Below, piece by piece: positions 49,507 through 57,819 of a DNA stretch of 64,000 bases. A program made the translations under genes and the position numbers. The DNA is from CAVWSM01 sp963798505 (GTDB lineage: Bacteria > Actinomycetota > Actinomycetes > Jiangellales > Jiangellaceae). Within the stretch, counting starts at the first letter, position 1, and each line of letters starts with the position of its first letter. Under the pieces are notes generated by a model that was not told where the DNA came from, did no database searches, and worked only from the letters and a program-made list of their open reading frames with translations. The stretch covers positions 1 through 64,000 of the forward strand of contig CAWCTX010000011.1 in NCBI GenBank assembly GCA_963798505.1. The letters are read 5' to 3'.

Positions 49507-51879
49507 ATGACCACGTCCGGGGCGCAGGCGCTGCCGCGCACGCTGGCGGAAGACCTGCGAGCGCGCGAGGACACCGCGGTGGCCGCGCTGCTCCGCGGCC
49601 GCCCCGATCTGGCCCAGCCCGTGCCCGCCGACAGCGCTCAGTTGGCGTCGCGCGCCAGCACTCGGGCGTCGGTCGTGCAGGCGCTCGACCGGCAGGACCG
49701 GTTCATGCTCGATGTCGTCGACGCGTGCGCCGTCGCCGTGGCGCTGCACGACGGCCCGGTGCAGCCGGCGACCGTCGCGAGCCTCCTGGGACGTCGCACG
49801 GCCGAGGTCGAGCCCGCGATCGAACGGCTGCGCACGCTCGCCCTGCTCTGGGGACCCGACGACGCGCTGCGCCTGGTGCGAACCGTGCGTGACGTGCTCG
49901 GGCCGCACCCCGGCGGTCTCGGCCCGCCGACCCGGCAGGCCCTGTTGGCGCTGGCCCCGTCACGCATCGCGCGCATCGCGGGCGATCTCGGAATCGAGCC
50001 GACGGGCGACCCGGTCGCCGACGCGCACCACGTGGGCGACCGGTTCGGCGACCCGCTGTGGCTCGACGGCCTGCTCGGCCGGCTCGGCCCGGAGACGCGG
50101 GCCGCCCTCGATGCGGTGGCCGGCGGGCCGCCCGTGGCCCGCCTGTCCAACGCTCGCCGAGCCGTCGACGCCGACACCGCCCAGTCCCCCGTCGACCGGT
50201 TGCTCGCACATGGCCTGCTGGTGCCGGTCGAGTCAGGGAGCGTGCTGCTGCCGGCCGAGGTGGGGCTGCACATGCGTGGCGGTCGGATCCGCGCCGACGT
50301 TGCAACCGCACCGCCGACACCCGCGACGACCGCGCGCTCCCCCCAGGACGTCGACCGTACGGCGGCGGGTGCGGCTGCCGAGTCCGTGCGTCTCCTGGCG
50401 GCCCTGCTCGACACCTGGTCCGCGGCCCCGCCGAGCGTCCTGCGCGCCGGCGGCCTCGCCGCGCGTGAACTGCGCCGCACCAGCACCGTGCTGCAGATCG
50501 AGGACCGCACCGTTGCGCTGCTCGCGGAGATCGCCCAGGCAGCCGGACTGCTGGGCCGCACGGACGACTTCGAGCCCGTGTGGCTGCCGACCAGCGCGTA
50601 CGACGACTGGTCGGCCCGCGGCACGGCCGAGCGCTGGGCGGTCGTCGCCCGCGCCTGGCTGGGCATGCCCCGGGCTCCGGGCCTCGTCGGCAGCCGCGCC
50701 GAGCGCGACCGGCTCGTCGCACCGCTCGGCCCGGACCTCGATCACCCGGTCGCACCCGAGGTGCGCCGGTCGGTCCTGCAGGCGATCGTCGCCCTGCCCT
50801 CCGGGCACGCGACAACGCTCGACGACCTGCTCGCGGTCGTCCACTGGCGGCGGCCGCGACGACGGTCAAGGCTGCGCGACGACCTCGCCCGCTGGTCGTT
50901 GCAGGAGGCAGCCCAGCTCGGCGTGACCGGTGCCGGCGCGCTCTCATCGTTCGGCCGGGCGCTCCTCGCCGACGACGACTCCGCGGCCACCCTGGAGCGG
51001 CTGCTGCCCGCACCCGTCGACCACGTGCTGCTGCAGGCCGACCTCACGGCGGTCGCGCCAGGCCCGCTGGCCGCCGACCTGGCCAGCAGGCTGGACACGA
51101 TCGCCGATGTGGAGTCCACCGGCGGGGCGACCGTCTACCGGTTCAGCGCCGACTCCATTCGACGCGGCCTCGACGCCGGCCAGTCCGCGGCCGACATCCA
51201 GCGGTTCCTCGAGCAGGTCTCCCGCACGCCGGTGCCGCAGCCATTGGCCTACCTGGTCGACGACGTCGCCCGCCGGCACGGCCTGCTGCGCGTGGGAGCG
51301 GCCGGGAGCTTCGTCCGCTGCGACGACGAGTCCGCCCTCCTCGCGCTGCTCGCCGACCGCCGTGCGGCGGGGCTCGGGCTGCGACGCATCGCCCCGACCG
51401 TGCTGGCCGCCCAAGCGCCCCCCGACGTGCTGCTCGACCGGCTGCGTGGCATGGGCCTCGCGCCCGCGGCCGAAGGGCTGGACGGTTCGGTCGTCGTCTC
51501 GCAGCGGCAGGCCCGCCGGGCGCCGGTCACGGTCCGCGGCGGAGGGCAGTCGTACGACCCGCCGCCCCTCACCGACCGGCTGGTCGAGGCAACCGTCCGC
51601 GCCCTGCGCACCGGCGACCAGGCCGCCGACAGACGACCCGATGGCGTCGCCGTGCCGCGCCTGCAGCCGGCCGAGGCGATCGCGGTGCTCCGCGAGGCGG
51701 CCGATGCCGGGCATTCGGTGTGGATCGGCTACGTCGACAACCACGGCGTCACGAGCGAACGAGTCGTCGACCCCGTACGGCTGGAAGGCGGCTGGCTCAC
51801 CGCATTCGACCACCGCAGCCAGGAGGTCCGGTCGTTCGCGGTGCACCGCATCAGCTCGGTGGCGCCGTCTCCCGCGTGA
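49507..51879 (+). CDS. Helicase-associated (Helicase_C_3, XPB/Ssl2 N-terminal-like) protein
   Basis: 790-residue protein lacking helicase ATPase motifs. It has the winged-helix repeats and Helicase_C_3 region seen in the N-terminal part of XPB/Ssl2-type helicases: RTLAEDLRAREDTAVAALLRGRPDL at the start, and LERLLPAPVDHVLLQADLTAVAPGPL, STGGATVYRFSADSIRRGLDAG and FLEQVSRTPVPQPLAYLVDDVARRHGLLRVG in the second half. It ends in a WYL-like domain, AIAVLREAADAGHSVWIGYVD. It lies one gene pair before the XPB helicase, the usual actinobacterial arrangement. TACCGT ends 7 bases before ATG 49507 (leaderless). Confidence 0.9.
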   Translation: MTTSGAQALPRTLAEDLRAREDTAVAALLRGRPDLAQPVPADSAQLASRASTRASVVQALDRQDRFMLDVVDACAVAVALHDGPVQPATVASLLGRRTAEVEPAIERLRTLALLWGPDDALRLVRTVRDVLGPHPGGLGPPTRQALLALAPSRIARIAGDLGIEPTGDPVADAHHVGDRFGDPLWLDGLLGRLGPETRAALDAVAGGPPVARLSNARRAVDADTAQSPVDRLLAHGLLVPVESGSVLLPAEVGLHMRGGRIRADVATAPPTPATTARSPQDVDRTAAGAAAESVRLLAALLDTWSAAPPSVLRAGGLAARELRRTSTVLQIEDRTVALLAEIAQAAGLLGRTDDFEPVWLPTSAYDDWSARGTAERWAVVARAWLGMPRAPGLVGSRAERDRLVAPLGPDLDHPVAPEVRRSVLQAIVALPSGHATTLDDLLAVVHWRRPRRRSRLRDDLARWSLQEAAQLGVTGAGALSSFGRALLADDDSAATLERLLPAPVDHVLLQADLTAVAPGPLAADLASRLDTIADVESTGGATVYRFSADSIRRGLDAGQSAADIQRFLEQVSRTPVPQPLAYLVDDVARRHGLLRVGAAGSFVRCDDESALLALLADRRAAGLGLRRIAPTVLAAQAPPDVLLDRLRGMGLAPAAEGLDGSVVVSQRQARRAPVTVRGGGQSYDPPPLTDRLVEATVRALRTGDQAADRRPDGVAVPRLQPAEAIAVLREAADAGHSVWIGYVDNHGVTSERVVDPVRLEGGWLTAFDHRSQEVRSFAVHRISSVAPSPA

Positions 51880-52903
51880 GACGACAGAGCATGATCACCT
51901 CGTCGCGGTCGTCCCCCGGCGCGACGCGAATCACCCCGGGCACGCGGCCGACCTCGACATAGCCGCAACGGTCATAGAACGCACCGAGCCCGAGCCCCTC
52001 CCGGTAGGTCAGCCGCAACGCCTCCAGCCCGAGATCGCGGGCGACGCCGTGGATGCCTGCCACGAGGACGCGGCCGAGCCCGGCGCCCTGCTGCCGCGGG
52101 TGCACCTGCAGCCGCAGCAACGTCCCCCAGTGCGCGAACAGCGGGTTGGTGGTGCGCTCGATGAAGCCGAAGCCGGCGAGCTCGCCGCCGCAATGCAGCA
52201 CCACGAGCACCATGCCGCCGGTCGCGACGCCGTCGAGAGCCGCGTCCAGCGTCGGCGCGACGTCGCGTGCGGTCACGGGCGCGACGAAGCCGACCGCCCC
52301 TCCCGCGTTGGTCACGTCGACCCAGCACGTGAGCAGCTCGTCGCGCAGCGCGGCATCGACCGACCGGACGCGCTCCACGCGCGGACCCCGCAGCAGCACC
52401 GACGGGACTCCCTCGTGCTCGATCGTCTCCGCCCGCACGAACCCGCTCCGCTCGGCGACCCGCAGCGACGGCTCGTTGTCAGGAGTGGTGATCGCGACCA
52501 CCGGCAGATCGGGTAGCTGCTCCGCGGCAAACGCGACTGCCTCGCGGGCCACCTCGCGCGCGAAGCCGCGACCCCACGCGCTCGGCCGGTAGCGGTAGTA
52601 GAGGTTGAGCACCTGCTCGCCCTCGACCACGGAATGGCGCACGCCGGAGAACCCGACAACCTCGCCGGCCTCCTCGACCGCCCAGTAGCCGAACCCGTGC
52701 TCACCCCAGTGCTCCAGCCACTCGGCCAGCTGTGCCTCGGACCGAGCGACGTCGCGGTGCGGGCCGGCCGGGTTGTAGCGGTTGGTCGCCGGATCGCCGT
52801 GGATCTCGAACGCGGCATCCAGGTCGGACGCCGTCGGCGGGCGGAGCAGCACCCGATCAGTCCGCCGAATCGACCCCGGCAGCCGCTCCGTACCCACGCT
52901 CAT
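51851..52903 (-). CDS. Two-domain GNAT N-acetyltransferase
   Basis: 350-residue protein with two acetyltransferase folds in tandem. The first (residues 10-170) is RimJ/RimL-like: RTDRVLLRPPTASDLDAAFE, GYWAVEEAGEVVGFSGVRHS, YRPSAWGRGFAREVAREAV (acetyl-CoA P-loop) and TTPDNEPSLRVAERSGFV. The second has GELAGFGFIERTTNP and LQVHPRQQGAGLGRVLVAGI with the P-loop, then LRLTYREGLGLGAFYDRCGY. The protein acceptor is unknown. Its end overlaps that of the convergent helicase-associated gene by 29 bases. ATG 52903 has GGGGTGAG upstream. Confidence 0.9.
   Translation of the reverse strand: MSVGTERLPGSIRRTDRVLLRPPTASDLDAAFEIHGDPATNRYNPAGPHRDVARSEAQLAEWLEHWGEHGFGYWAVEEAGEVVGFSGVRHSVVEGEQVLNLYYRYRPSAWGRGFAREVAREAVAFAAEQLPDLPVVAITTPDNEPSLRVAERSGFVRAETIEHEGVPSVLLRGPRVERVRSVDAALRDELLTCWVDVTNAGGAVGFVAPVTARDVAPTLDAALDGVATGGMVLVVLHCGGELAGFGFIERTTNPLFAHWGTLLRLQVHPRQQGAGLGRVLVAGIHGVARDLGLEALRLTYREGLGLGAFYDRCGYVEVGRVPGVIRVAPGDDRDEVIMLCRLTRETAPPS
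51866..51883. terminator. Stop-codon hairpin at overlapping convergent ends
   Basis: CGTCTC-CCGCGT-GAGACG is a perfect 6-bp stem. The stop of the helicase-associated gene (51877-51879) is inside, and the GNAT gene ends just beyond, at 51851. Confidence 0.45.
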
Positions 52904-52911
52904 CGCCACTC

Positions 52912-52981
52912 ACCCCAAATCAGGACGTAAGGATCACATCACCCATTTACCAATTACACGCTAGACGATTCGGGGTAAGAT
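52912..52981. promoter_or_regulatory. Divergent promoter region with an inverted repeat
   Basis: ACCCCAAATC (52912-52921) and GATTCGGGGT (52967-52976) match as inverted repeats in 9 of 10 positions. The right arm abuts TAAGAT (52976-52981), the -10 box 6 bases before the ATG at 52988. The AT-rich stretch is unusual here. Confidence 0.55.
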
Positions 52982-52987
52982 GCAAGC

Positions 52988-53509
52988 ATGGAGTTCGCCT
53001 CTTACGCGCGCCAGGCCGTCACGCTGGCAAACGCCGACCTCGACAGCCTCGAATCGCTGCGCGGCGAGCTCGCCGACCGGCCCTGGTACGTCGACCGGGT
53101 AACCGACCAGGATCTTGCCCTGCTGCGCAAGGTCCAGCCGCGGCTGCGCGTCATCTTCGAGCGCGGCGCCGCGGGCGAGGACGCGGCGGCCGTCGACGAG
53201 CTCAATGCGCTCCTCGACGAGACACCGGTGTCGCCGCGGGTCTCCGGCCACGACGCGAGCTCCTGGCACCTGCACGTCACCGGCCCGGGCACGCGACCCG
53301 CACAGGACCTGCTGGCCGAGTCGCTCATGGGTCTCGCGGTCACTGTCATCGACCACGGCGCGCACCGGCTCGGCGTCTGCGCGTGCGCCGACTGCGACGA
53401 CGTCTACATCGACACCTCGCCCAACCGGTCGCGGCGCTACTGCTCGGAGCGCTGCTCGTCGCGGGCCAACGTGGCCGCCTTCCGCGCACGCCACCGGGTG
53501 CAGGCATGA
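52988..53509 (+). CDS. CGNR zinc-finger (ABATE) transcription factor
   Basis: 173-residue stress-type regulator. The N-terminal ABATE domain (YARQAVTLANADLDSLESLRG region through HLHVTGPGTRPAQDLLAESLMGLAVTVID) probably senses a ligand. The C-terminal zinc finger reads VCACADCDDVYIDTSPNRSRRYCSERCSSRANVAAFRARH, with four metal cysteines and CSSR in place of the usual CGNR. It probably binds DNA through the final helix. Its stop overlaps the XPB ATG. Leaderless start at ATG 52988. Confidence 0.9.
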   Translation: MEFASYARQAVTLANADLDSLESLRGELADRPWYVDRVTDQDLALLRKVQPRLRVIFERGAAGEDAAAVDELNALLDETPVSPRVSGHDASSWHLHVTGPGTRPAQDLLAESLMGLAVTVIDHGAHRLGVCACADCDDVYIDTSPNRSRRYCSERCSSRANVAAFRARHRVQA

Positions 53510-55170
53510 CCGACGGCCCGCTGATCGTCCAGTCCGACAAGACACTCCTCCTGGAGGTCGACCACCCGCAGGCCGACGAGTGCCGCCGGGCGATCGCGCC
53601 GTTCGCCGAGCTCGAGCGGGCACCCGAGCACATCCACACCTACCGCGTCACCCCGCTCGGCCTGTGGAACGCCCGCGCTGCCGGCCACGACGCCGAGCAG
53701 GTTGTCGACATGCTGCTCAAGTTCAGCCGGTACGCCGTCCCGCACGCGCTGCTCGTCGACATTGCGGAGACGATGGCCAGGTACGGCCGGCTGCGGCTGG
53801 AGACCGACCCCGTACACGGGTTGGTGCTGCACGCCCTCGACCGCCCCGTCTTCGAGGAGGTGCTGCGGTCCAAGAAGGCCCAGCCCCTCTTCGGCGCGCG
53901 CATCGACGACGACACCGTCGCCGTGCACCCGAGCGAGCGGGGTCACCTCAAGCAGGTGCTGCTCAAGCTCGGCTGGCCCGCCGAGGACTTCGCCGGATAC
54001 GTCGACGGCGAGGCGCACGAGATCGACCTCGCCGAGGACGGGTGGGCGCTGCGGCCCTACCAGCGCGAGGCGGCCGACGGGTTCTGGCACGGCGGGTCGG
54101 GCGTGGTCGTGCTCCCCTGCGGCGCCGGCAAGACCCTTGTCGGCACGGCTGCCATGGCCCGGGCCAAGGCGACGACGCTCATCCTCGTCACCAACACGGT
54201 CGCCGCGCGGCAGTGGCGCGACGAGCTCATCAAGCGCACCAGCCTGACCGCCGAGGAGATCGGCGAGTACTCCGGCGCCAAGAAGGAGATTCGGCCCGTC
54301 ACCATCGCGACCTATCAGGTGCTCACGACGCGCCGAAAGGGCGTCTACACCCACCTCGAGCTGCTCGACGCCCGCGACTGGGGCCTGATCATCTACGACG
54401 AGGTGCACCTGCTCCCGGCGCCGATCTTCCGCATGACAGCCGACTTGCAGGCCCGGCGGCGGCTCGGGCTTACCGCGACCCTCGTGCGCGAGGACGGCCG
54501 CGAGGACGACGTGTTCACGCTTATCGGCCCGAAGCGCTACGACGCTCCGTGGAAGGAGATCGAGGCGCAGGGCTACATCGCGCCGGCCGACTGCGTCGAG
54601 GTGCGGGTCACCCTGACCGACTCCGAGCGGCTCGCCTACGCCGTGGCGGAGCCCGACGAGCGCTACCGGCTCGCCGCCAGCGCCGCGTCGAAGACCCGAG
54701 TGGTCGAGGCGCTCGTACGACAGCACGCCGACGAGCCCCTGCTCGTCATCGGGCAATACATCGACCAGCTCGACGACCTCGCCGCCCGCCTCGAGGCGCC
54801 GGTGGTCAAGGGCGAGACGACCGTACGGGAGCGCGAGCGGTTGTTCGGCGCGTTCCGCACGGGCGAGCTCGGCCGGCTCGTCGTGAGCAAGGTGGCCAAC
54901 TTCTCGATCGACCTCCCCGAGGCGTCCGTAGCCGTCCAGGTCTCTGGCACCTTCGGCTCCCGCCAGGAGGAGGCGCAGCGGCTCGGTCGGGTGCTGCGGC
55001 CCAAGGCCGACGGGCGAGGTGCGAGGTTCTACGCTGTCGTCGCACGGGACACGGTCGACCAGGACTTTGCACAGCACCGGCAACGGTTCCTCGCCGAGCA
55101 GGGCTACGCCTACCGCATCGTCGACGCCGATGACGTCCTCGACGGCGAGGGCGTGGGCGACAGCGGCTGA
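53506..55170 (+). CDS. XPB-type DNA repair helicase
   Basis: 554-residue SF2 helicase of the bacterial XPB family, a 3'-5' DNA helicase. An N-terminal Helicase_C_3 region (GPLIVQSDKTLLLEVDHPQADECRRAI) precedes Walker A VVVLPCGAGKTLVG (about 203-210), motif Ia ILVTNTVAARQWRDE, the DEVH box IIYDEVHLL (298-301), motif III GLTATLVREDGREDD with the RED loop (328-330), and motif VI EEAQRLGRVLRPKADG. Its likely role is DNA repair or transcription-linked unwinding. ATG 53506 overlaps the stop of the zinc-finger gene, so both are co-translated. Confidence 0.95.
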   Translation: MTDGPLIVQSDKTLLLEVDHPQADECRRAIAPFAELERAPEHIHTYRVTPLGLWNARAAGHDAEQVVDMLLKFSRYAVPHALLVDIAETMARYGRLRLETDPVHGLVLHALDRPVFEEVLRSKKAQPLFGARIDDDTVAVHPSERGHLKQVLLKLGWPAEDFAGYVDGEAHEIDLAEDGWALRPYQREAADGFWHGGSGVVVLPCGAGKTLVGTAAMARAKATTLILVTNTVAARQWRDELIKRTSLTAEEIGEYSGAKKEIRPVTIATYQVLTTRRKGVYTHLELLDARDWGLIIYDEVHLLPAPIFRMTADLQARRRLGLTATLVREDGREDDVFTLIGPKRYDAPWKEIEAQGYIAPADCVEVRVTLTDSERLAYAVAEPDERYRLAASAASKTRVVEALVRQHADEPLLVIGQYIDQLDDLAARLEAPVVKGETTVRERERLFGAFRTGELGRLVVSKVANFSIDLPEASVAVQVSGTFGSRQEEAQRLGRVLRPKADGRGARFYAVVARDTVDQDFAQHRQRFLAEQGYAYRIVDADDVLDGEGVGDSG

Positions 55171-55284
55171 ACAGCCGCGTTGGCACCTGTCTCAGGTGGC
55201 GCCACAAAGTTGGCTTCACGTGCAACAGCGACGGCCTCGATCCTCGCCGGCGCACCGGGGAGTGTTCGTTCGGGTAAAAGAATC

Positions 55285-55336
55285 TTGACACGATGTCAAA
55301 GTAGTTTTACGTTCGCAGGTGTCAAGTTTGTTTTAC
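55285..55336 (+). promoter_or_regulatory. Promoter with repeated operators for the membrane protein-XRE-MDR operon
   Basis: TTGACA (55285-55290), 17 bases, TACGTT (55308-55313) make a near-consensus promoter. TGTCAAAGTAGTTTTAC (55294-55310) covers the spacer and -10, and TGTCAAGTTTGTTTTAC (55320-55336) lies at the start of the message, 26 bases on, with 14 of 17 identical. TTGACA-CGA-TGTCAA is also an inverted repeat. Likely sites of the XRE regulator. Confidence 0.75.
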
Positions 55337-55348
55337 ATAGGAGCGGAC

Positions 55349-55777
55349 GTGACATCCGAGGAGAAGAGCGCCTGGATCATGCTGGCGACTGCCGTCGGCG
55401 GCTTTGCGATCTACCTCGCCATCATTCTGGGACGCAAGGACGGCACGCCGCTCGCCGAGGTGCCGTACGAGTCGACGATGCTGTGGGTCATCGGCGCCTC
55501 GATCGTGGCGTCCATCGTGCTCGCCATCGCCGTCGCCATCGCCTCCCCCAAGGAAGCGGGCAAGAAGGACGAGCGCGACAAGGAGATCTACCGGTTCGGC
55601 GAATACACCGGCCAGTTCTTCGTTGTCATCGGAGGCGTGGCGGCTCTCGCCATGGCGCTCGCCGAGTGGGATTACTTCTGGATCGCCAACACTCTCTATG
55701 TCGGGTTCGTCCTGTCGGGGATCCTCAGCTCGGTGGCCAAGATCGTCGCCTACCGCCGGGGCTTCCAGACATGGTGA
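55349..55777 (+). CDS. Four-helix membrane protein of unknown function (DUF2178-like context)
   Basis: 142-residue integral membrane protein with four hydrophobic segments: WIMLATAVGGFAIYLAIILG, MLWVIGASIVASIVLAIAVAIA, GQFFVVIGGVAALAMALAEW and IANTLYVGFVLSGILSSVAKI. A charged loop KEAGKKDERDKEIYRFGEYTG, with a DERDKEI segment, lies before the third helix, as in small membrane proteins encoded with XRE regulators. GTG 55349 follows TAGGAG by 6 bases. It may sense a membrane signal for, or be controlled by, the XRE protein that overlaps its end. Confidence 0.8.
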   Translation: MTSEEKSAWIMLATAVGGFAIYLAIILGRKDGTPLAEVPYESTMLWVIGASIVASIVLAIAVAIASPKEAGKKDERDKEIYRFGEYTGQFFVVIGGVAALAMALAEWDYFWIANTLYVGFVLSGILSSVAKIVAYRRGFQTW

Positions 55778-56004
55778 AGCCCACCAAAGTCACCAACGCG
55801 ATCCGATCCCTCCGCTTCGCGCACGGCGAGATGACGCAGGCCGAGCTGGCCGACCGGATCGGGGTGACCCGACAAACCATCATCGCGATCGAGCAGGGCC
55901 GCTACTCCCCCTCGTTGGAGATGGCCTTTCAGATCGCCCGGGCGTTCGGCGTCCCGCTCGACGACGTATTCCACTACCCGGACAGCGAAGGAGCGAGCTC
56001 ATGA
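55771..56004 (+). CDS. XRE family helix-turn-helix regulator
   Basis: 77-residue regulator consisting of little more than one Cro/C1-type HTH domain: KVTNAIRSLRFAHGEMTQAE, LADRIGVTRQTIIAIEQGRY (recognition helix) and SPSLEMAFQIARAFGVPLDD with a short tail. ATG 55771 overlaps the upstream stop and its own stop overlaps the next ATG (ATGA). It belongs to the YgzD/Xre-like group that pairs with small membrane proteins. Repeated TGTCAA-type sites at the promoter suggest autorepression. Confidence 0.9.
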   Translation: MVKPTKVTNAIRSLRFAHGEMTQAELADRIGVTRQTIIAIEQGRYSPSLEMAFQIARAFGVPLDDVFHYPDSEGASS

Positions 56005-56969
56005 AGGCAATCGTCCAAGACGTGTACGGCGCCGCCGACGTCCTGCAGTTCAAGGACATCGACGAGCCCGTGCCCGGTGATCGCGAAGTGCTCGTCCGGG
56101 TGTGCGCGGCCGGGTTCGATCCAGGCGTCTGGCACCTCATGACCGGGTCGCCCTATCTGGTGCGTGCCATGGGATTTGGGCTGCGCGCACCCAAGGCGAG
56201 CGTGCTGGGCTCGGACGTCGCAGGCCGTGTCGAGGCCGTCGGCTCGAAGGTGACCGGCGTCAAGCCGGGTGATGAGGTATTTGGCATCGCCGCCGGCTCC
56301 TTCGCCGAATATGCCTGCGCCCGGGACGACAAGATCGCCGCGAAGCCGTCGAACCTCACGTTCGAGCAGGCGGCGGCCGTGCCCATCTCCGCGATCACCG
56401 CCCTTCAGGCGCTTCGCGACAAGGGTCGCGTCAGGCCCGGTCAGCGGGTCCTCCTCATCGGCGCCGCCGGTGGGGTGGGGACCTTCGCAGTGCAACTGGC
56501 CAAGGCGTTCGGAGCGGAGGTCACCGGCGTGTGCAGCACGACCAAGGTGGAGCTGGTCCGGTCGATCGGCGCGGACCACGTCATCGACTACGCCAGCGAC
56601 GACTTCGCCGACGGGACGCGTCGCTACGACCTCATCCTCGCCATGGCAGACGAGCCTCTGTCTCGGCTGCGTCGTGCGCTCACCCCGCACGGGACGCTCG
56701 TCATAGTCGGCGGCGAAGGAGGCGGCCGGTGGACCGGAGGCGTCGAGCGCCTGCTCGGCGCGATGCTGCTGTCACCGTTCATCGGTCAGAAGTTGCGCGG
56801 GATCTACTCGAGGGAAAGCAGGGAGGACCTGCTTGCCCTGAAGGAGCTCATCGAAGACGGCAAGGTCTCGCCGGTCGTCAACCGCACCTACCAGCTCAGC
56901 GATGCCCCCGAGGCCATCCGGGATTGGGCCGCTAACCGCGGACGCGGCAAGGTCGTCATCACGGTGTAG
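56001..56969 (+). CDS. NAD(P)-dependent medium-chain dehydrogenase/quinone oxidoreductase-like
   Basis: 322-residue zinc-free medium-chain dehydrogenase (MDR). MKAIVQDVYGAADVLQFKDI starts the GroES-like domain, with PKASVLGSDVAGRVEAVGSKV and AVPISAITALQALRDKGRV. The nucleotide site is RVLLIGAAGGVGTFAVQLAK, then FGAEVTGVCSTTKVELVRSIGADHVIDY. No zinc cysteine or histidine motif is present, fitting quinone or alkenal reductases. The overlap with the XRE gene makes it the third member of a self-regulated operon, perhaps for reactive carbonyls or quinones. Confidence 0.92.
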   Translation: MKAIVQDVYGAADVLQFKDIDEPVPGDREVLVRVCAAGFDPGVWHLMTGSPYLVRAMGFGLRAPKASVLGSDVAGRVEAVGSKVTGVKPGDEVFGIAAGSFAEYACARDDKIAAKPSNLTFEQAAAVPISAITALQALRDKGRVRPGQRVLLIGAAGGVGTFAVQLAKAFGAEVTGVCSTTKVELVRSIGADHVIDYASDDFADGTRRYDLILAMADEPLSRLRRALTPHGTLVIVGGEGGGRWTGGVERLLGAMLLSPFIGQKLRGIYSRESREDLLALKELIEDGKVSPVVNRTYQLSDAPEAIRDWAANRGRGKVVITV

Positions 56970-56986
56970 GCGCCGGTCGGGCGACA

Positions 56987-57814
56987 ATGGCGCTCACCAT
57001 GGAAACGCCGGCCAGCCTCCGCGCCGACTGCGAGCACTGCTTCGGGCTGTGCTGCGTGGTCTCGGGGTTCGCCGCATCCGCGGATTTCGCGATCGACAAG
57101 CCGGCCGGAAGTCCTTGCCCCAATCTGCTGTCAGACTTCCGATGCTCCATCCATGACCAGCTTCGCCCGAAAGGCTTCCCGGGCTGCGTGACCTACGACT
57201 GCTTCGGCGCAGGCCAAAGGGTCGCGCAGGTCACGTTTGGTGGTCGGCATTCGCGGCACTCACCGCAGATCGCCGAGCAGATGTTCGCGGTGTTCCCGGT
57301 CATGCGGGATCTACACGAGCTGCTCTGGTACCTCACCGAGGCGCTCGCCCTTCCTGCTGCGGCTCCTCTGCACACCGAGCTCCAGCGCGCCCTCGACGAC
57401 ATCGAGGCGTTGGCGCGGCTCGGACCTGCAGTGTTGGTCGAAGTGGATTCCGCCGCGCACCAGCGCAGCATCCGCGATCTGCTCACAGACGCCAGCGCAC
57501 TCGCACGCGCCGAGGTCATGCGGGACGAGACCGATCTCCAGGGCGCCGACCTCGCCGGTCATGACCTGCGGGGCGCCGACCTTGTCGGCGCCGATCTCCG
57601 AGGCGCCACGCTGATCGGTGCCGATCTGCGGAACGCCGACCTGAGGCTGGCGGACCTCATCGGCGCCGACCTGAGGGGCTGCGACATCAGCGGAGCCGAG
57701 GCCGCGACCAGCCTGTTTCTCACCCAGTTCCAGGTCAACGCGGCACGGGGCGACTCCCGTACGACACTGCCTGCGTCCGTGGCCCGTCCAGCGCACTGGC
57801 CGACCCTCGACTGA
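56987..57814 (+). CDS. Cysteine-cluster protein with C-terminal pentapeptide repeats
   Basis: 275-residue protein in two parts. The N-terminal 80 residues carry eight cysteines (15, 18, 22, 23, 44, 53, 67, 72) in CEHCFGLCC, CPNL, FRCSIHDQLRPKGFPGCVTYDCFG, reminiscent of YkgJ-type zinc or iron-sulfur clusters. A helical middle follows. Residues about 183-235 form around ten pentapeptide repeats (ADLAG, HDLRG, ADLVG, ADLRG, ATLIG, ADLRN, ADLRL, ADLIG, ADLRG), a right-handed beta-helix. Function unknown. ATG 56987 or ATG 56999 may be the start. It follows the MDR gene by 17 bases, so it may belong to the same operon. Confidence 0.87.
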   Translation: MALTMETPASLRADCEHCFGLCCVVSGFAASADFAIDKPAGSPCPNLLSDFRCSIHDQLRPKGFPGCVTYDCFGAGQRVAQVTFGGRHSRHSPQIAEQMFAVFPVMRDLHELLWYLTEALALPAAAPLHTELQRALDDIEALARLGPAVLVEVDSAAHQRSIRDLLTDASALARAEVMRDETDLQGADLAGHDLRGADLVGADLRGATLIGADLRNADLRLADLIGADLRGCDISGAEAATSLFLTQFQVNAARGDSRTTLPASVARPAHWPTLD

Positions 57815-57819
57815 CCTGC

